From the NCBI GenBank assembly GCA_938029725.1, contig CALHGE010000019.1, positions 16,258-80,257 on the forward strand: a stretch of DNA of 64,000 nucleotides, in the 5' to 3' direction. The notes under the pieces are model-generated. The model saw only the letters and a program-made list of their open reading frames with translations, did no database searches and was not told where the DNA came from. This DNA comes from an uncultured Flavobacteriaceae bacterium (GTDB taxonomy: Bacteria > Bacteroidota > Bacteroidia > Flavobacteriales > Flavobacteriaceae). The stretch's first letter is position 1, and the number at the start of each line of letters is the position of its first letter. A program made the translations under genes and the position numbers. Of the stretch, positions 1-9,145 are shown in pieces.

Positions 1-1
1 A

Positions 2-319
2 AATGGTTATTTAACCCTATTACGTGAGGGCAAATATTCCTTATACAAAAGAGTGGATGTAAAGTATACGCAAGGGCAAAAAGCGCAAAATTCATTTATT
101 CCAGCTATTCCAGCTCGTTTTACGCAATATGAGGAGTATTATCTTGCTGTAGATGGTGTTTCGAGACTAGATGAATTGGAGCTAAACAACAGAAAGCTTT
201 TAAAACTTGTTCCTGCAGAAAAAAGAGAAAGTTTAAAACTGCATTTAAAAGAGAATAAAATAAAAATTAAAGATGAATATTCGCTCTATCAAGCATTAGA
301 ATATTTGAACAAAAAATAA
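2..319 (+). CDS. C-terminal part of a secreted protein of unknown function (5' end outside window)
   Basis: The reading frame is open from base 2, so the gene begins before the window; the GTG at 53 is internal, not a start. The visible 105 residues align along their whole length with the C-terminal third of the next gene (448-1182). Shared features are a GEYKLYKR-like block, a PARF block, an EYYL block and a final helix pair ending in LN. The two are therefore tandem paralogues. The family is not one I can name; the paralogue has a signal peptide, so this one is probably exported too. A hairpin terminator follows 20 bp after the stop, so each copy is probably its own transcription unit. Confidence 0.75.
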   Translation, partial: NGYLTLLREGKYSLYKRVDVKYTQGQKAQNSFIPAIPARFTQYEEYYLAVDGVSRLDELELNNRKLLKLVPAEKRESLKLHLKENKIKIKDEYSLYQALEYLNKK

Positions 320-339
320 AGTGCTATTGTATCAAAAGC

Positions 340-369
340 AAGGCGTACTTAAAAGTACGCCTTTTTTTA
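340..369 (+). terminator. Rho-independent terminator after first paralogue
   Basis: The inverted repeat AAGGCGTAC / GTACGCCTT (340-348 and 355-363) is followed directly by a run of seven or more T. It lies 20 bp after the stop at 319. Confidence 0.85.
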
Positions 370-374
370 TACCC

Positions 375-400
375 AATACCTAATTTAAAAATTAGGTATT
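375..400. repeat. AT-rich 12-bp inverted repeat between the tandem paralogues
   Basis: AATACCTAATTT (375-386) is mirrored by AAATTAGGTATT (389-400). It sits right after the terminator and about 50 bp before the second paralogue. It has no T-tail of its own, so it could be an operator or simply a hairpin; its role is not known. Confidence 0.5.
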
Positions 401-447
401 TATAAGAAAAATCGTTATACTTAAGAAGAATTAAAATATCAAACATT

Positions 448-1182
448 ATGAAAAAGCTCATTTTATTAGCCCTGTTTTCTGCAGGATTGAACTTAACTTT
501 TGCACAAACTTCAGGTCAGGTGGCAAATTATACCGGCGGTAGTGCCGACGGTGGTGTATCTGATGCTTTTTACAATTACACCAGCGGCTCTATTACTGAC
601 AAACAAGAAAAAACGAATTACGTTGACAATCGCATTGAGGGCTCACCGTATCTATCAAACGTTTTCTACCCTGGAAAAATGTACTACGAAGAGGAGTTTA
701 TTGGGGAGACCTATTTTAGATACAATGCCCACAACGAAGAAATAGAACTAAAGAAAAACAACTTAGAGACAGAGGCGATCAAAGCACTCATGAAAGACAA
801 GAAAATCAAGTTGTTCGTCGATGGAACGCCATTGGTTTTTAAAACTTATATCACTAAAGCTGATCATACAAAAAACGGCTACCTTATGCTATTGAGTGAT
901 GGTGAGTATAAACTGTACAAGCGTACAAAAATAAGTTTTCATGAAGCAAAAAAGGCAGAAAACACTTTTGTAAAGTCGAAACCTGCACGATTTGTTCAGG
1001 CCACAGAGTATTATTTAGAATTTCAAGGAGGTAAAAAAATAAGTCAGATAGAACTGAATGCCAAAAAGATACTAGGCCTCTTACCTAACGACAAATCAAA
1101 GGGACTAAAAGAGCACCTAAAAGGCAGTAAAATAAAAACTGAGGCAGATCTTATTAAAGTAACTCAGTTTTTAAACGGATAA
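448..1182 (+). CDS. Secreted protein of unknown function, second of a tandem pair
   Basis: The protein has 244 residues. Residues 1-19 form a signal peptide (Lys-rich start, hydrophobic core, cleavage after TFA before Q), so export to the periplasm or outside is likely. The mature part has no transmembrane segment and no catalytic motif that I recognise. It is polar, with many Lys, Tyr and Glu, and ends in two predicted helices. The C-terminal 105 residues are paralogous to the truncated gene at 2-319. Terminators lie both upstream (340-369) and downstream (1202-1236), so it is probably monocistronic. The function is unknown; the duplicated layout suggests variants of one surface or periplasmic protein. 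Confidence 0.8.
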   Translation: MKKLILLALFSAGLNLTFAQTSGQVANYTGGSADGGVSDAFYNYTSGSITDKQEKTNYVDNRIEGSPYLSNVFYPGKMYYEEEFIGETYFRYNAHNEEIELKKNNLETEAIKALMKDKKIKLFVDGTPLVFKTYITKADHTKNGYLMLLSDGEYKLYKRTKISFHEAKKAENTFVKSKPARFVQATEYYLEFQGGKKISQIELNAKKILGLLPNDKSKGLKEHLKGSKIKTEADLIKVTQFLNG

Positions 1183-1201
1183 ACTTCAATTTATACTATA
1201 G

Positions 1202-1236
1202 AAAAACCGTGTATTCTCGTAATACACGGTTTTTTA
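1202..1236 (+). terminator. Rho-independent terminator between the secreted protein gene and rlmB
   Basis: There is a perfect 14-bp stem (1202-1215 with 1221-1234), loop CTCGT, followed by T-rich sequence. It begins 19 bp after the stop at 1182. It also shows that the in-frame GTG at 1209 cannot be the rlmB start, because that codon lies in the stem. Confidence 0.9.
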
Positions 1237-1250
1237 TTTACCTTTACCCT

Positions 1251-1991
1251 ATGGAAAAGACCACCCAAATTTATGGCATAAGAGCCGTTTTAGAAGCAAT
1301 AAGCTCTGAAGAACCTATTGATAAAGTATTTATTCAAAGAGGGCTTAAAGGCGACTTATTTAAAGAACTAGAGAGCGTTGTACGTAAAAATCAAATCAAT
1401 AGTTCTTATGTGCCGATTGAAAAGCTCAACCGCCTGACCAAAAACAACCATCAAGGCGTTGTTGCTAATATATCACCCATCACTTTTCATGAGCTTGAAA
1501 CTTTAGTTGAAGAGGTCATGGCATCTAAAAAATCACTATTATTCTTGCTCTTAGATCAACTTTCAGATGTACGAAACTTTGGCGCTATCATCAGAACTGC
1601 TGAGTGCACAGGTGTTGATGCAATTATTATTCAAAAGAAAGGCTCCGCCCCGGTGACGGCAGACACTATCAAAACATCCGCTGGTGCCGCATTCAAAGTG
1701 CCAATTGTTAAAGTAGACCATATTAAAGACGCTGTTTTCTACTTACAAGCCTCAGGTGTTCAGGTAGTTTCCGCTACAGAGAAGACAGAAAACACCATAT
1801 ATGACATTTCCTTTAAACCAGCATGTGCAATCGTAATGGGCTCTGAAGACAGAGGGATTACTCCATCTATTTTAAAAGCTTCAGATCATATGGCCAAACT
1901 TCCCCTTTTAGGTGAAATCGAATCTTTAAACGTATCTGTAGCTTGTGCAGTTTTCTTATACGAAACAGTGCGGCAGCGAATGAATAGTTAA
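1251..1991 (+). CDS. rlmB: 23S rRNA 2'-O-ribose methyltransferase RlmB (SpoU/TrmH family)
   Basis: This 246-residue protein methylates the 2'-OH of a conserved guanosine in the peptidyl-transferase region of 23S rRNA (G2251 in E. coli), using SAM. Residues 1-75 fit the SpoU substrate-binding domain. The SPOUT knot is visible through motif 1 (NFGAIIRT, 109-116), motif 2 (MGSEDRG, 196-202) and motif 3 (LNVSVA, near 226-231), which forms the SAM-binding knot. The start is placed at ATG 1251: the longer frame from GTG 1209 runs through the preceding terminator stem, and the family begins close to the YGIRAVLEAI block. A more general TrmH-like activity cannot be excluded. Confidence 0.92.
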   Translation: MEKTTQIYGIRAVLEAISSEEPIDKVFIQRGLKGDLFKELESVVRKNQINSSYVPIEKLNRLTKNNHQGVVANISPITFHELETLVEEVMASKKSLLFLLLDQLSDVRNFGAIIRTAECTGVDAIIIQKKGSAPVTADTIKTSAGAAFKVPIVKVDHIKDAVFYLQASGVQVVSATEKTENTIYDISFKPACAIVMGSEDRGITPSILKASDHMAKLPLLGEIESLNVSVACAVFLYETVRQRMNS

Positions 1992-2003
1992 ACTGATTCG
2001 CTA

Positions 2004-2747
2004 TTACTTATTTGAATCCTCTGAATTTTTTTTGTAGATATATGTGAAATTTAGAGGTTCACTTTCTTGTAATGCCTCTTCAGTGCTGGTTGCTATAAAA
2101 CTACCATTTTCATCAAAGTGTTTTAGAAAATCATCTTCTTCCTCATTATAATCTTCATGCTCCCAAGCAAATTTTTTAACTGTCGGAACACCTGCCTTTA
2201 CAACAAATGCCAATACCAACCCCGTTAAAAAACCGCCCAAATGTCCTTCCCATGAAATACCGTCTTTCATTGGAAAGATATACCACAACAGACTTCCATA
2301 GATAAATACCACTACTAACGAGAGCGCTACCAAACGATAGTGCTTCGTGAAAATTCCTTTAAAAAAAATAAAACTAGCAAGCAGGTAGATAATACCACTA
2401 GCACCAATATGGTATGAGGGTCTGCCAATTCCCCAGGTAATTAGTCCTGAAAACAGCACCCCCAAGAGCAATACTTTAAATGCAACGTCACGATAAAAAT
2501 AAAATAAGGACGCCAGCAATAGTGCCAAGGGTAGCGTATTGTTATATAAATGTTCTAACGAACCGTGAATAAACGGACTAAAGAGTATTCCTTGAAGACC
2601 AGAAACCCTTCTTGGATACAGTCCAAAATCATTAAAATTAGTTTGAAAACGTAATTCCATCCAATAAACAAACCATATGCTTAGCATCGCCAACAGTGGA
2701 ACTACCACTACAGAATTCGAAAATTTAAATTCGTTTTGATCAAACAT
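2004..2747 (-). CDS. Rhomboid-family intramembrane serine protease
   Basis: A 247-residue polytopic membrane protein with about six transmembrane segments. It carries the rhomboid signature in order: HLYNN (66-70, the oxyanion-side His/Asn), the GASG box with nucleophile Ser117, and partner His169 in the GHLGG block. Both catalytic residues are present, so it should be active, cleaving transmembrane substrates within the inner membrane. The last 50 residues are a polar, acidic cytoplasmic tail (EEEDD near 200). It converges on rlmB with a gap of only 12 bp and is divergent from rarA. The substrate is unknown. Confidence 0.92.
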   Translation of the reverse strand: MFDQNEFKFSNSVVVVPLLAMLSIWFVYWMELRFQTNFNDFGLYPRRVSGLQGILFSPFIHGSLEHLYNNTLPLALLLASLFYFYRDVAFKVLLLGVLFSGLITWGIGRPSYHIGASGIIYLLASFIFFKGIFTKHYRLVALSLVVVFIYGSLLWYIFPMKDGISWEGHLGGFLTGLVLAFVVKAGVPTVKKFAWEHEDYNEEEDDFLKHFDENGSFIATSTEEALQESEPLNFTYIYKKNSEDSNK

Positions 2748-2856
2748 CTACTTAAAATTAGTGTATTCAACTCGTCTTATGCTCCATACGTCAATAAACA
2801 AGCCAAAATGATTAAACGGTAAGATTGTCATTTATATTATTTATTACATTTACCAA

Positions 2857-4140
2857 ATGAATGAGCCCCTTGCAGAAAGAGTACGCCCAAAAACCTTAGA
2901 AGACTATATCAGTCAAAATCATTTGGTGGGCGAAAATGGCTCGTTAACACATCAAATTAAAAAAGGCATAATACCCTCCCTAATTCTTTGGGGGCCTCCA
3001 GGAACTGGAAAAACAACTCTTGCGAATATAATAGCAAACGAAAGCAAACGACCCTTCTACACCCTCAGTGCGATAAACAGTGGGGTAAAAGATATACGTG
3101 CGGTTATTGAAAAGGCAAAACAAAGCGGGGGATTATTTACTTCTAAAAACCCAATTTTATTCATTGATGAAATTCATCGTTTCAGCAAATCGCAACAAGA
3201 TTCGCTATTGGCTGCTGTTGAAAAAGGATGGGTTACTTTGATAGGCGCCACAACTGAAAACCCTAGCTTCGAAGTAATTCCTGCGCTATTGTCAAGATGT
3301 CAAGTTTATGTGCTCAATGCTTTTGGCAAAGAAGACCTAGAAGCACTACTGCAACGAGCACTAAAAGAAGACTCCTTATTAAAAGGAAAACAAATAAAAC
3401 TTACAGAAACAGAAGCCCTTCTAAGACTTTCTGGTGGCGACGGAAGAAAACTTCTAAACATCTTTGAACTAGTTGTTAACTCGGAAGAATCGAACACAGT
3501 TGATATAACAAACGAATTAGTTTTAGGAAAGATTCAGAAAAATACAGTGCTCTATGATAAGACCGGAGAACAACATTACGATATTATTTCTGCCTTTATT
3601 AAATCGATAAGAGGAAGCGACCCTAACGGGGCCGTTTACTGGCTCGCTCGCATGATTGAAGGTGGTGAAGACCTCAAATTTATTGCTCGTAGAATGCTCA
3701 TCTCGGCTTCGGAAGATATTGGTTTAGCCAACCCAACAGCTTTAGTAATGGCAAACACTACTTTTCAGTCGGTAACCATTATTGGGTATCCTGAAGCCCG
3801 CATCGTATTAAGTCAATGTGCTATTTATTTAGCTACCTCGCCAAAAAGTAATGCCAGTTATATGGCAATAGGAAAAGCTCAACAAGCTGTAAAACAAACC
3901 GGAGATCTCTCTGTTCCCCTAGCCTTGCGTAATGCACCCTCAAAATTAATGAAAGATTTAGGCTATGGTCAAGATTACAAATACGCCCATAATTATCAAA
4001 ATAATTTTATTGAAGAAGAATTTTTGCCAGAAGAAATAGCTGGAACACCATTTTACCAGCCAGGCGTAAATCAACGCGAAAATGCGATCAAAGAATTCCT
4101 AAAAAACAGATGGAAAGACAAGTACGATGCTAAAACTTAA
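2857..4140 (+). CDS. rarA: Replication-associated recombination protein A (AAA+ ATPase, RarA/MgsA)
   Basis: This 427-residue clamp-loader-related AAA+ ATPase acts at stalled or gapped replication forks, on single-strand DNA ends and with SSB. Visible motifs are Walker A GPPGTGKT (46-53), Walker B LFIDEIHR (101-108), sensor 1 GATTENPSF (130-138) and the arginine finger in LLSRC (near 145). The C-terminal half carries the family-typical tetramerisation region ([17 protein letters not shown], about residues 264-280). Length matches the family. The last 11 bp overlap the convergent gene at 4130, so neither has room for a separate terminator there. Confidence 0.95.
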   Translation: MNEPLAERVRPKTLEDYISQNHLVGENGSLTHQIKKGIIPSLILWGPPGTGKTTLANIIANESKRPFYTLSAINSGVKDIRAVIEKAKQSGGLFTSKNPILFIDEIHRFSKSQQDSLLAAVEKGWVTLIGATTENPSFEVIPALLSRCQVYVLNAFGKEDLEALLQRALKEDSLLKGKQIKLTETEALLRLSGGDGRKLLNIFELVVNSEESNTVDITNELVLGKIQKNTVLYDKTGEQHYDIISAFIKSIRGSDPNGAVYWLARMIEGGEDLKFIARRMLISASEDIGLANPTALVMANTTFQSVTIIGYPEARIVLSQCAIYLATSPKSNASYMAIGKAQQAVKQTGDLSVPLALRNAPSKLMKDLGYGQDYKYAHNYQNNFIEEEFLPEEIAGTPFYQPGVNQRENAIKEFLKNRWKDKYDAKT

Positions 4141-4978
4141 TATCGAGCTCTTCTTTAACAACCTGATCACCTTCATGGTACTCAAAAAACCATTTTCCAT
4201 CAGATGAATACACTACCCCGTCGCGCCCATTACCCTTTGCTATATATACATTTGGCATAGAGCTTTTGAATATTTTTAGTTGAATTTTAGGTGTGCTGTC
4301 TACCAATTGATATCCGTTAGGTAGTACTTGCGCGTATAAAGTACCACTAGACATTTTAGATGTAGAAACAGATTTTCCTTTACTATAATCCGTTACCACA
4401 GGTGTTCTATCTTTATAAGACTGAACTTCTTCGGTCGCAATTTGTTCTACCATTGGTTCTTGTTTTTTAACCATACTAGGCTGATCTTCCAATCTTTTAA
4501 TATCATTTTTAAAACTAATAGTAAGCGGTTCTTCTTGACTTGCCTCTGTTTTTGGCTCGTACACATAATTCAATGTTGCAAAAGAGTCAAAAGCATTCGT
4601 AATTGCTTCTCCATAAGATAGTCTATAATCCTTTTTCTTGCTTCTACCTTCTTTCGACTGAAACACATTTTGATCATCACAATTATTTAAACCCAACTCT
4701 GTTTTTGTAGTAAACATCGTAGAATTATCTATTAAATCGACCACCAAGCCTAAACATCTATTCGCTTTTAAATCAGCAGGTAAATTGTCATCATAAACTG
4801 AAACAAAACCCTTTTTATTAAATAGGTATTTCACCATAGAACTGGTCTGATGTTGGTTTTCATTTTTAAAGCCATCAAATCTTTTAGGAACGATAATATA
4901 TTTATATTCATTCAAATTGACTTGAGAAGAACCAATGAAACTTGTCATTAAAAAAACTGTAAAGAGTATACTTTTCAA
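4130..4978 (-). CDS. Secreted protein of unknown function
   Basis: This 282-residue protein has a signal peptide at residues 1-18 (cleavage near GSSQ) and no membrane segment afterwards. Residues about 25-140 look globular and include a KYIIVPKRFDGFK block. Residues 145-215 are polar and low in hydrophobics, probably a linker. The last 65 residues form a second compact part with a GDGRDG-like turn (KGNGRDGVVY) and aromatic strands. I cannot assign a family. It overlaps the 3' end of rarA by 11 bp (convergent) and lies 126 bp downstream of the outer-membrane protein gene 5105-6535, so a cell-envelope role is plausible but inferred only from context and the signal peptide. Confidence 0.75.
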   Translation of the reverse strand: MKSILFTVFLMTSFIGSSQVNLNEYKYIIVPKRFDGFKNENQHQTSSMVKYLFNKKGFVSVYDDNLPADLKANRCLGLVVDLIDNSTMFTTKTELGLNNCDDQNVFQSKEGRSKKKDYRLSYGEAITNAFDSFATLNYVYEPKTEASQEEPLTISFKNDIKRLEDQPSMVKKQEPMVEQIATEEVQSYKDRTPVVTDYSKGKSVSTSKMSSGTLYAQVLPNGYQLVDSTPKIQLKIFKSSMPNVYIAKGNGRDGVVYSSDGKWFFEYHEGDQVVKEELDIKF

Positions 4979-5104
4979 AATTTAATATTTTTAAAAACCG
5001 CCGTACAAGTTTTGATTGAAGACAATTTCTGATTAATTAAAATTACATATGAAAAAAGCATGCCAAAGAAGAAATTCAAACGTATTGAATGCAATTAATT
5101 CATA

Positions 5105-6535
5105 TCATTTCTTGCCCCAAGATATGATATTTAATCCTAATTGAAAAGAGGCATACCTACTATCAGCAATGTTGCTATAAGCGAGCAAATTATCTGCCAT
5201 GAGATACAGATTTATCGGTCCTGCTTGTAAGTTCAGTCCGAATCCAATATTAGTGTAGCTAAACTTATCTACCGTATAGGTTGCCTTAATAGCCAATACA
5301 TTTCCAAAGCGTCGTTGATAAAAAGCGGATAGCGCCGTTTGTGGCCCCCTAGGTCGATTAATCATATACAATTGACCACCAACACCATTAACAAACTTAG
5401 GCACTCTATTATCTCTTGAAACATTTGGACCGCAATCACAATCTGCACCTTTAAGTGCCTGCTCTCCCCAATTATAACGCAATGAGGCATAGAGTTTGGT
5501 GGGTCTAAAAGTGATATAATTCTTGAAGTTATTTTCAAAAGGAACGATTTCCTCGATATTATCGACCAGATCTTGCCAGAAATCGCGATTAGGATCTAAG
5601 GCATCTCTTGGCAAAATAACCTCAACTCCCTCAGTAGTTACGTCTCCTTTCAAGGTATAATTTTCGACATCGTTTGTATGATAAATAAAACCCAAATCTA
5701 AGAGGCTACCTGTCACTACGGTTTGGGTATTAAGTTGATGCGTAAAACCCAAATCAAGGCCCAAACCGAGGTTTCCACCGAACAAACCTCTTTTAATGAT
5801 CGTTGCAGGAATATTCTCTTCATCAGCAGCAGCCTTTACTGCGTTGATACCTGATGTTCTCCATTTCATATCAGCATTAATGGTACTTGACAACAAATTA
5901 TTCTCACCTGGGCGGGTTACAAAAAAGCCCTTATTTCTAGTAGAATTAAAGTCTAAGATACTCGAATATATTTTTGCTCGCCCACCAAGAGTAAGCGTAT
6001 TACTCACTTTCTTATTTACTCCGAAATGAAATACATTCAACAGTTCTCCTCTTGTTTTCAGATCGCCTAAATCAAACCGCTGGTTTAAGCGATCTGCACT
6101 TCCTTCTATTGCCAAGATGGCATAGTCTTTCAACCAATATCCGATAACATCAAGTTCAGCATATATACCGAAAGAATAAAAAACATTAGGTTTGCTACCT
6201 CTAAATCCGATAGTAATAAGTTCGGCTTGTTGTGTTCCACTAAATTCATCACTAGCGGTCATACCAGCCAGTAAAAGTGTTCTTACCTTTGTATTAAAAT
6301 CTACTCCATCGGCGGCAAAAAGATCGTAAGCAGAAACACCACTTGACCCCGCTTGCGCTGAGATACCAGAAACACCAGGAATACCTGCATACCATTTGAA
6401 ATCAGTTTGCACACCAGGATTAACTAGTAAAGCTTGTGGAATATCAGAGAAATCGTAAAGCAACTGTTTGTTTTGAGCATGCACACCAAGGCATACCAAA
6501 AGAATGGATATATATAAAATTTTGGTGATTCTCAT
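5105..6535 (-). CDS. DUF5723-like outer-membrane beta-barrel protein
   Basis: A 476-residue protein with signal peptide 1-20 (cleavage at VHAQ) and a body made of alternating amphipathic strands rich in Gly, Asn, Tyr and Phe, as in outer-membrane barrels. The early block with SDIPQALLVNPG and the strand pattern FGVNKKVSNTLTLGGRAKIY resemble the flavobacterial DUF5723 group, which is distantly like PorV/FadL barrels. It overlaps the upstream lipoprotein gene by 4 bp (translational coupling). The pair is therefore probably a lipoprotein-barrel unit of the outer membrane; substrate and partners are unknown. Confidence 0.7.
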   Translation of the reverse strand: MRITKILYISILLVCLGVHAQNKQLLYDFSDIPQALLVNPGVQTDFKWYAGIPGVSGISAQAGSSGVSAYDLFAADGVDFNTKVRTLLLAGMTASDEFSGTQQAELITIGFRGSKPNVFYSFGIYAELDVIGYWLKDYAILAIEGSADRLNQRFDLGDLKTRGELLNVFHFGVNKKVSNTLTLGGRAKIYSSILDFNSTRNKGFFVTRPGENNLLSSTINADMKWRTSGINAVKAAADEENIPATIIKRGLFGGNLGLGLDLGFTHQLNTQTVVTGSLLDLGFIYHTNDVENYTLKGDVTTEGVEVILPRDALDPNRDFWQDLVDNIEEIVPFENNFKNYITFRPTKLYASLRYNWGEQALKGADCDCGPNVSRDNRVPKFVNGVGGQLYMINRPRGPQTALSAFYQRRFGNVLAIKATYTVDKFSYTNIGFGLNLQAGPINLYLMADNLLAYSNIADSRYASFQLGLNIISWGKK

Positions 6536-7080
6536 TTTAAACGCAATCTAAACTTACCACTAGATTTTAAAGTAATTAGAGGGTTTGAAAGGTTTGAAAC
6601 ACTGGTATTATCGCCCAGGTTTTTCGCAGTAATTCTTATGGTTGAGAGCGTTTTTATAATAGCTATACTTCTTCCTGCGTCACCGTAAGCAATTTCACTC
6701 TGTATAATGGCCGTTGGTGCTGGCTGAGTTAAAAACAGTACGGTGTCTGTTACAGTACCTCCTTCATCTAAAAGTTCTACTGTAATTTCCAATTCTTTAC
6801 TGGTGGTATTTTCTAACACAAAAGTTAAGGTTCCATCCAAAACCCGGTCTGCAAAAATATCAGAACTAAAAGCGTCAAAATTAAAATTTTGACTAAAAAC
6901 ATCGACATCCACAAGCAGGTTTATTAACCCCTCTTCAACTTCAAGGTAGAGAATACCAGCTTCATAAGTGGGGGTAGCCTCTAAATCATCATATTGATTA
7001 AAGTCTAGATTCTCGGTACACGAAATAGTACCGCAAACAAGTAGCACTAAAAAAAACATACTTCGACCTATTTTTTGCAT
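6532..7080 (-). CDS. Putative lipoprotein, coupled to the downstream barrel protein
   Basis: This 182-residue protein starts with a hydrophobic signal of about 20 residues ending in a lipobox-like TISC, so Cys21 would be lipidated and the protein anchored in the outer membrane. The remainder is predicted beta-rich with several acidic strands and no recognised catalytic motif. Its stop overlaps the start of the DUF5723-like barrel gene by 4 bp, which suggests co-translation and a joint role. The upstream gene yjjG is 59 bp away on the same strand, so all three may share a transcript. Confidence 0.7.
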   Translation of the reverse strand: MQKIGRSMFFLVLLVCGTISCTENLDFNQYDDLEATPTYEAGILYLEVEEGLINLLVDVDVFSQNFNFDAFSSDIFADRVLDGTLTFVLENTTSKELEITVELLDEGGTVTDTVLFLTQPAPTAIIQSEIAYGDAGRSIAIIKTLSTIRITAKNLGDNTSVSNLSNPLITLKSSGKFRLRLK

Positions 7081-7139
7081 AACCTAAAGCCTTTTCAGCG
7101 ACCCAAAAAATCGAGAGCCGCACCCTACTAAAGATAACT

Positions 7140-7829
7140 CTACAAAAAGGTTTTTATTTCACTTAAATCTCGAATCATTGGGCAAAATTCATGAAAGGGT
7201 TCTCCGTGAGCGTTGAAATGTAAGGTATGAAGACCAGACGCTTTGGCACCTAAAATATCTGCCTCGAGACTATCACCAATCATCAAAGAATTCTCAGGAG
7301 TAGTCCTTGCATTTGTTAAGGCCATTTCGAAAATTCTTGGATTTGGTTTTTTAACTCCAGCCATTTCAGCATCAATTACCTGTTCAAAATAACTATGAAT
7401 ATTAGAATTTCGAAGTTTTTTAGCTTGTATCTCCTGAAAGCCATTGGTAATAATATGCAGCTTATAATTCGGTTTTAAGTATTCTAAAATTTCTATTGTA
7501 TTCGGAAAAAGATGGTTGTTAGCGGATAAATACATAATGTATTCATCAGATAGCTTATGAATCATTTGGTCAACTACGGATAAACCTAGGGTATCAAAAA
7601 CTGATTTCAAGCGTTGAAAACGTAATTCTTCTTTGGTAATTTTCTCTTCGCGATACAACTTCCAAAAAGCCAAATTCGCAGGAACATAAACTTCTAAAAA
7701 ATCAGGAAGTAGCACAGGAATATCATTTTCCGATAGTATCTTTTCTAAGGTCAAGGCTGAATTTTTATCAAAATCCCAAAGGGTATGGTCTAGGTCAAAG
7801 AAAACATCTGTCACTACATTTTTAAACAT
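7140..7829 (-). CDS. yjjG: HAD-superfamily nucleotidase, YjjG type
   Basis: A 229-residue HAD hydrolase. Motif I is DLDHTLWD with nucleophile Asp12 and acid/base Asp14; motif II is the TNG block; motif III is the Lys in KKPNPRIF; motif IV is GDSLEAD. The cap insertion of about 70 helical residues after motif I is class C1. YjjG enzymes dephosphorylate pyrimidine nucleoside monophosphates, including damaged or non-canonical ones, which keeps them out of DNA. The start overlaps the polysaccharide deacetylase-like gene upstream by 8 bp, so the two are translationally linked. A different phosphoester substrate remains possible. Confidence 0.85.
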   Translation of the reverse strand: MFKNVVTDVFFDLDHTLWDFDKNSALTLEKILSENDIPVLLPDFLEVYVPANLAFWKLYREEKITKEELRFQRLKSVFDTLGLSVVDQMIHKLSDEYIMYLSANNHLFPNTIEILEYLKPNYKLHIITNGFQEIQAKKLRNSNIHSYFEQVIDAEMAGVKKPNPRIFEMALTNARTTPENSLMIGDSLEADILGAKASGLHTLHFNAHGEPFHEFCPMIRDLSEIKTFL

Positions 7830-9117
7830 GGTATTGATTTAAGACCGATTCGTATAATTTTTTCCATTCTTCAGTTTTATCACCACCAAGAAGTTCGATC
7901 GAAAAGATAGTGACAAAGTCTCCATTTACGCTTTTTACCCTTTGATATAGCATACTGATTTTACTAGCAATTTCTTCTTTAGACGCCATACTCACCAAAG
8001 CATAATCATGAAAGCTAAAAGGATGCACGCGAATAGGCTGCTGCAGTTCAATATTGATGTCATAAAAATAAAATGGTACACAGGTACCCGCTCTAAAGCC
8101 TATCTCATGCGTATAGCCCATCGTATAATCATCGGTAAATTCAGCAGCTACTAAATTCCGATATGTGTTAGGAATGTCAACACGGTTGTAGCGCATACGT
8201 GAGGAGTTTACCTCTCGATTAATCACATCAGAAAGTCTCTTTTTTTCAATCTTCAAAAGAGAATCATCTCCAAAAGAACTATAAGAGGCTGCCAAGGCAA
8301 CTTGGCTATAATCAGCAATCGATTTAATCAAGAATTTAAATTTATTATTATTTGGAGACACGTTTTTATCGTAAGTAGAATAGGAAGCAAACTGAAAGAA
8401 AAACATACTTTTTACTTTCAACTTTTTGTGCAGGTTAATTAAATATTCATAGTTATCAAAAGGATCTTTGCTAGTATTAAACCAAACCCCAATACGTTTG
8501 CCGACCCTTCTTAATTTAAACGATGCAAGATCTAAAACCATACCAGATAAGCTTCTTACAAAGCCACGATGCGCAAATCCGTGAGAAGTAGTTACATCAA
8601 CTACAGAGGTATAATTATAAGAACGCTGTTTGTACTCGAATTCAGGAAAGCGTTCTTTCAGTTTCTCCAACAACTTAAAAGCCCATAAATCTACCACGGG
8701 TTGTTGTAAAAATCCGTTTTGATAGGCAATGCTTTCTTTAGGAGGAAATCGCCCATGAACATCTTTAACATGGGGCAAATATTCCTCATACCTGCTGAGT
8801 AAGTAAAAACTCGCAGAAAAAATATCAAAAGGAATTGTGCTGCGTTCGCCAGCAACAAAAAAACAAGGAACTCCTTCCCAATCTCCTACATTTATTTTAA
8901 GGTCATTAATACCTTGTTCAAAAAGCAAATCATTACTTCTAACAAAAAACTCGTTTTGTAAGGGTTGTTTGGTGTACGTTATTTTCGGACCAGAGTGTTT
9001 TATAAAATCTTCCACTTTCGTGGTAAACGTAATTTCTATCCCCAAAATTCTGGTGAAAATTTGCTTCATCGTGTAACTGAAGCGCGAGGTAATCTTATGG
9101 GTGTAGATTAGTAACAT
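7822..9117 (-). CDS. Polysaccharide deacetylase-family protein with an extra N-terminal domain
   Basis: A 431-residue protein without a signal peptide. The N-terminal 140 residues (starting IYTHKITSRF; contains RYEEYLP and FPPKESIAYQNGFLQQPVVD blocks) match the flavobacterial domain found before polysaccharide deacetylase-like domains. The rest resembles the NodB-like fold (VDVTTSHGF near residue 170, a HPFSFHD block near residue 370). The usual two-Asp/two-His metal site is not fully visible: the DVTT segment replaces the DVD of active members. Activity is therefore uncertain. It lies between radC (28 bp upstream) and yjjG (8-bp overlap). Confidence 0.7.
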   Translation of the reverse strand: MLLIYTHKITSRFSYTMKQIFTRILGIEITFTTKVEDFIKHSGPKITYTKQPLQNEFFVRSNDLLFEQGINDLKINVGDWEGVPCFFVAGERSTIPFDIFSASFYLLSRYEEYLPHVKDVHGRFPPKESIAYQNGFLQQPVVDLWAFKLLEKLKERFPEFEYKQRSYNYTSVVDVTTSHGFAHRGFVRSLSGMVLDLASFKLRRVGKRIGVWFNTSKDPFDNYEYLINLHKKLKVKSMFFFQFASYSTYDKNVSPNNNKFKFLIKSIADYSQVALAASYSSFGDDSLLKIEKKRLSDVINREVNSSRMRYNRVDIPNTYRNLVAAEFTDDYTMGYTHEIGFRAGTCVPFYFYDINIELQQPIRVHPFSFHDYALVSMASKEEIASKISMLYQRVKSVNGDFVTIFSIELLGGDKTEEWKKLYESVLNQYHV

Positions 9118-9145
9118 TTATTTCTTAATTGAGAAAAGTACGCTT

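Noticed and set aside
1209..1250. Extended N-terminus of rlmB from GTG 1209
   Set aside because: The codons form the stem of a strong terminator of the preceding gene; the family starts at ATG 1251.
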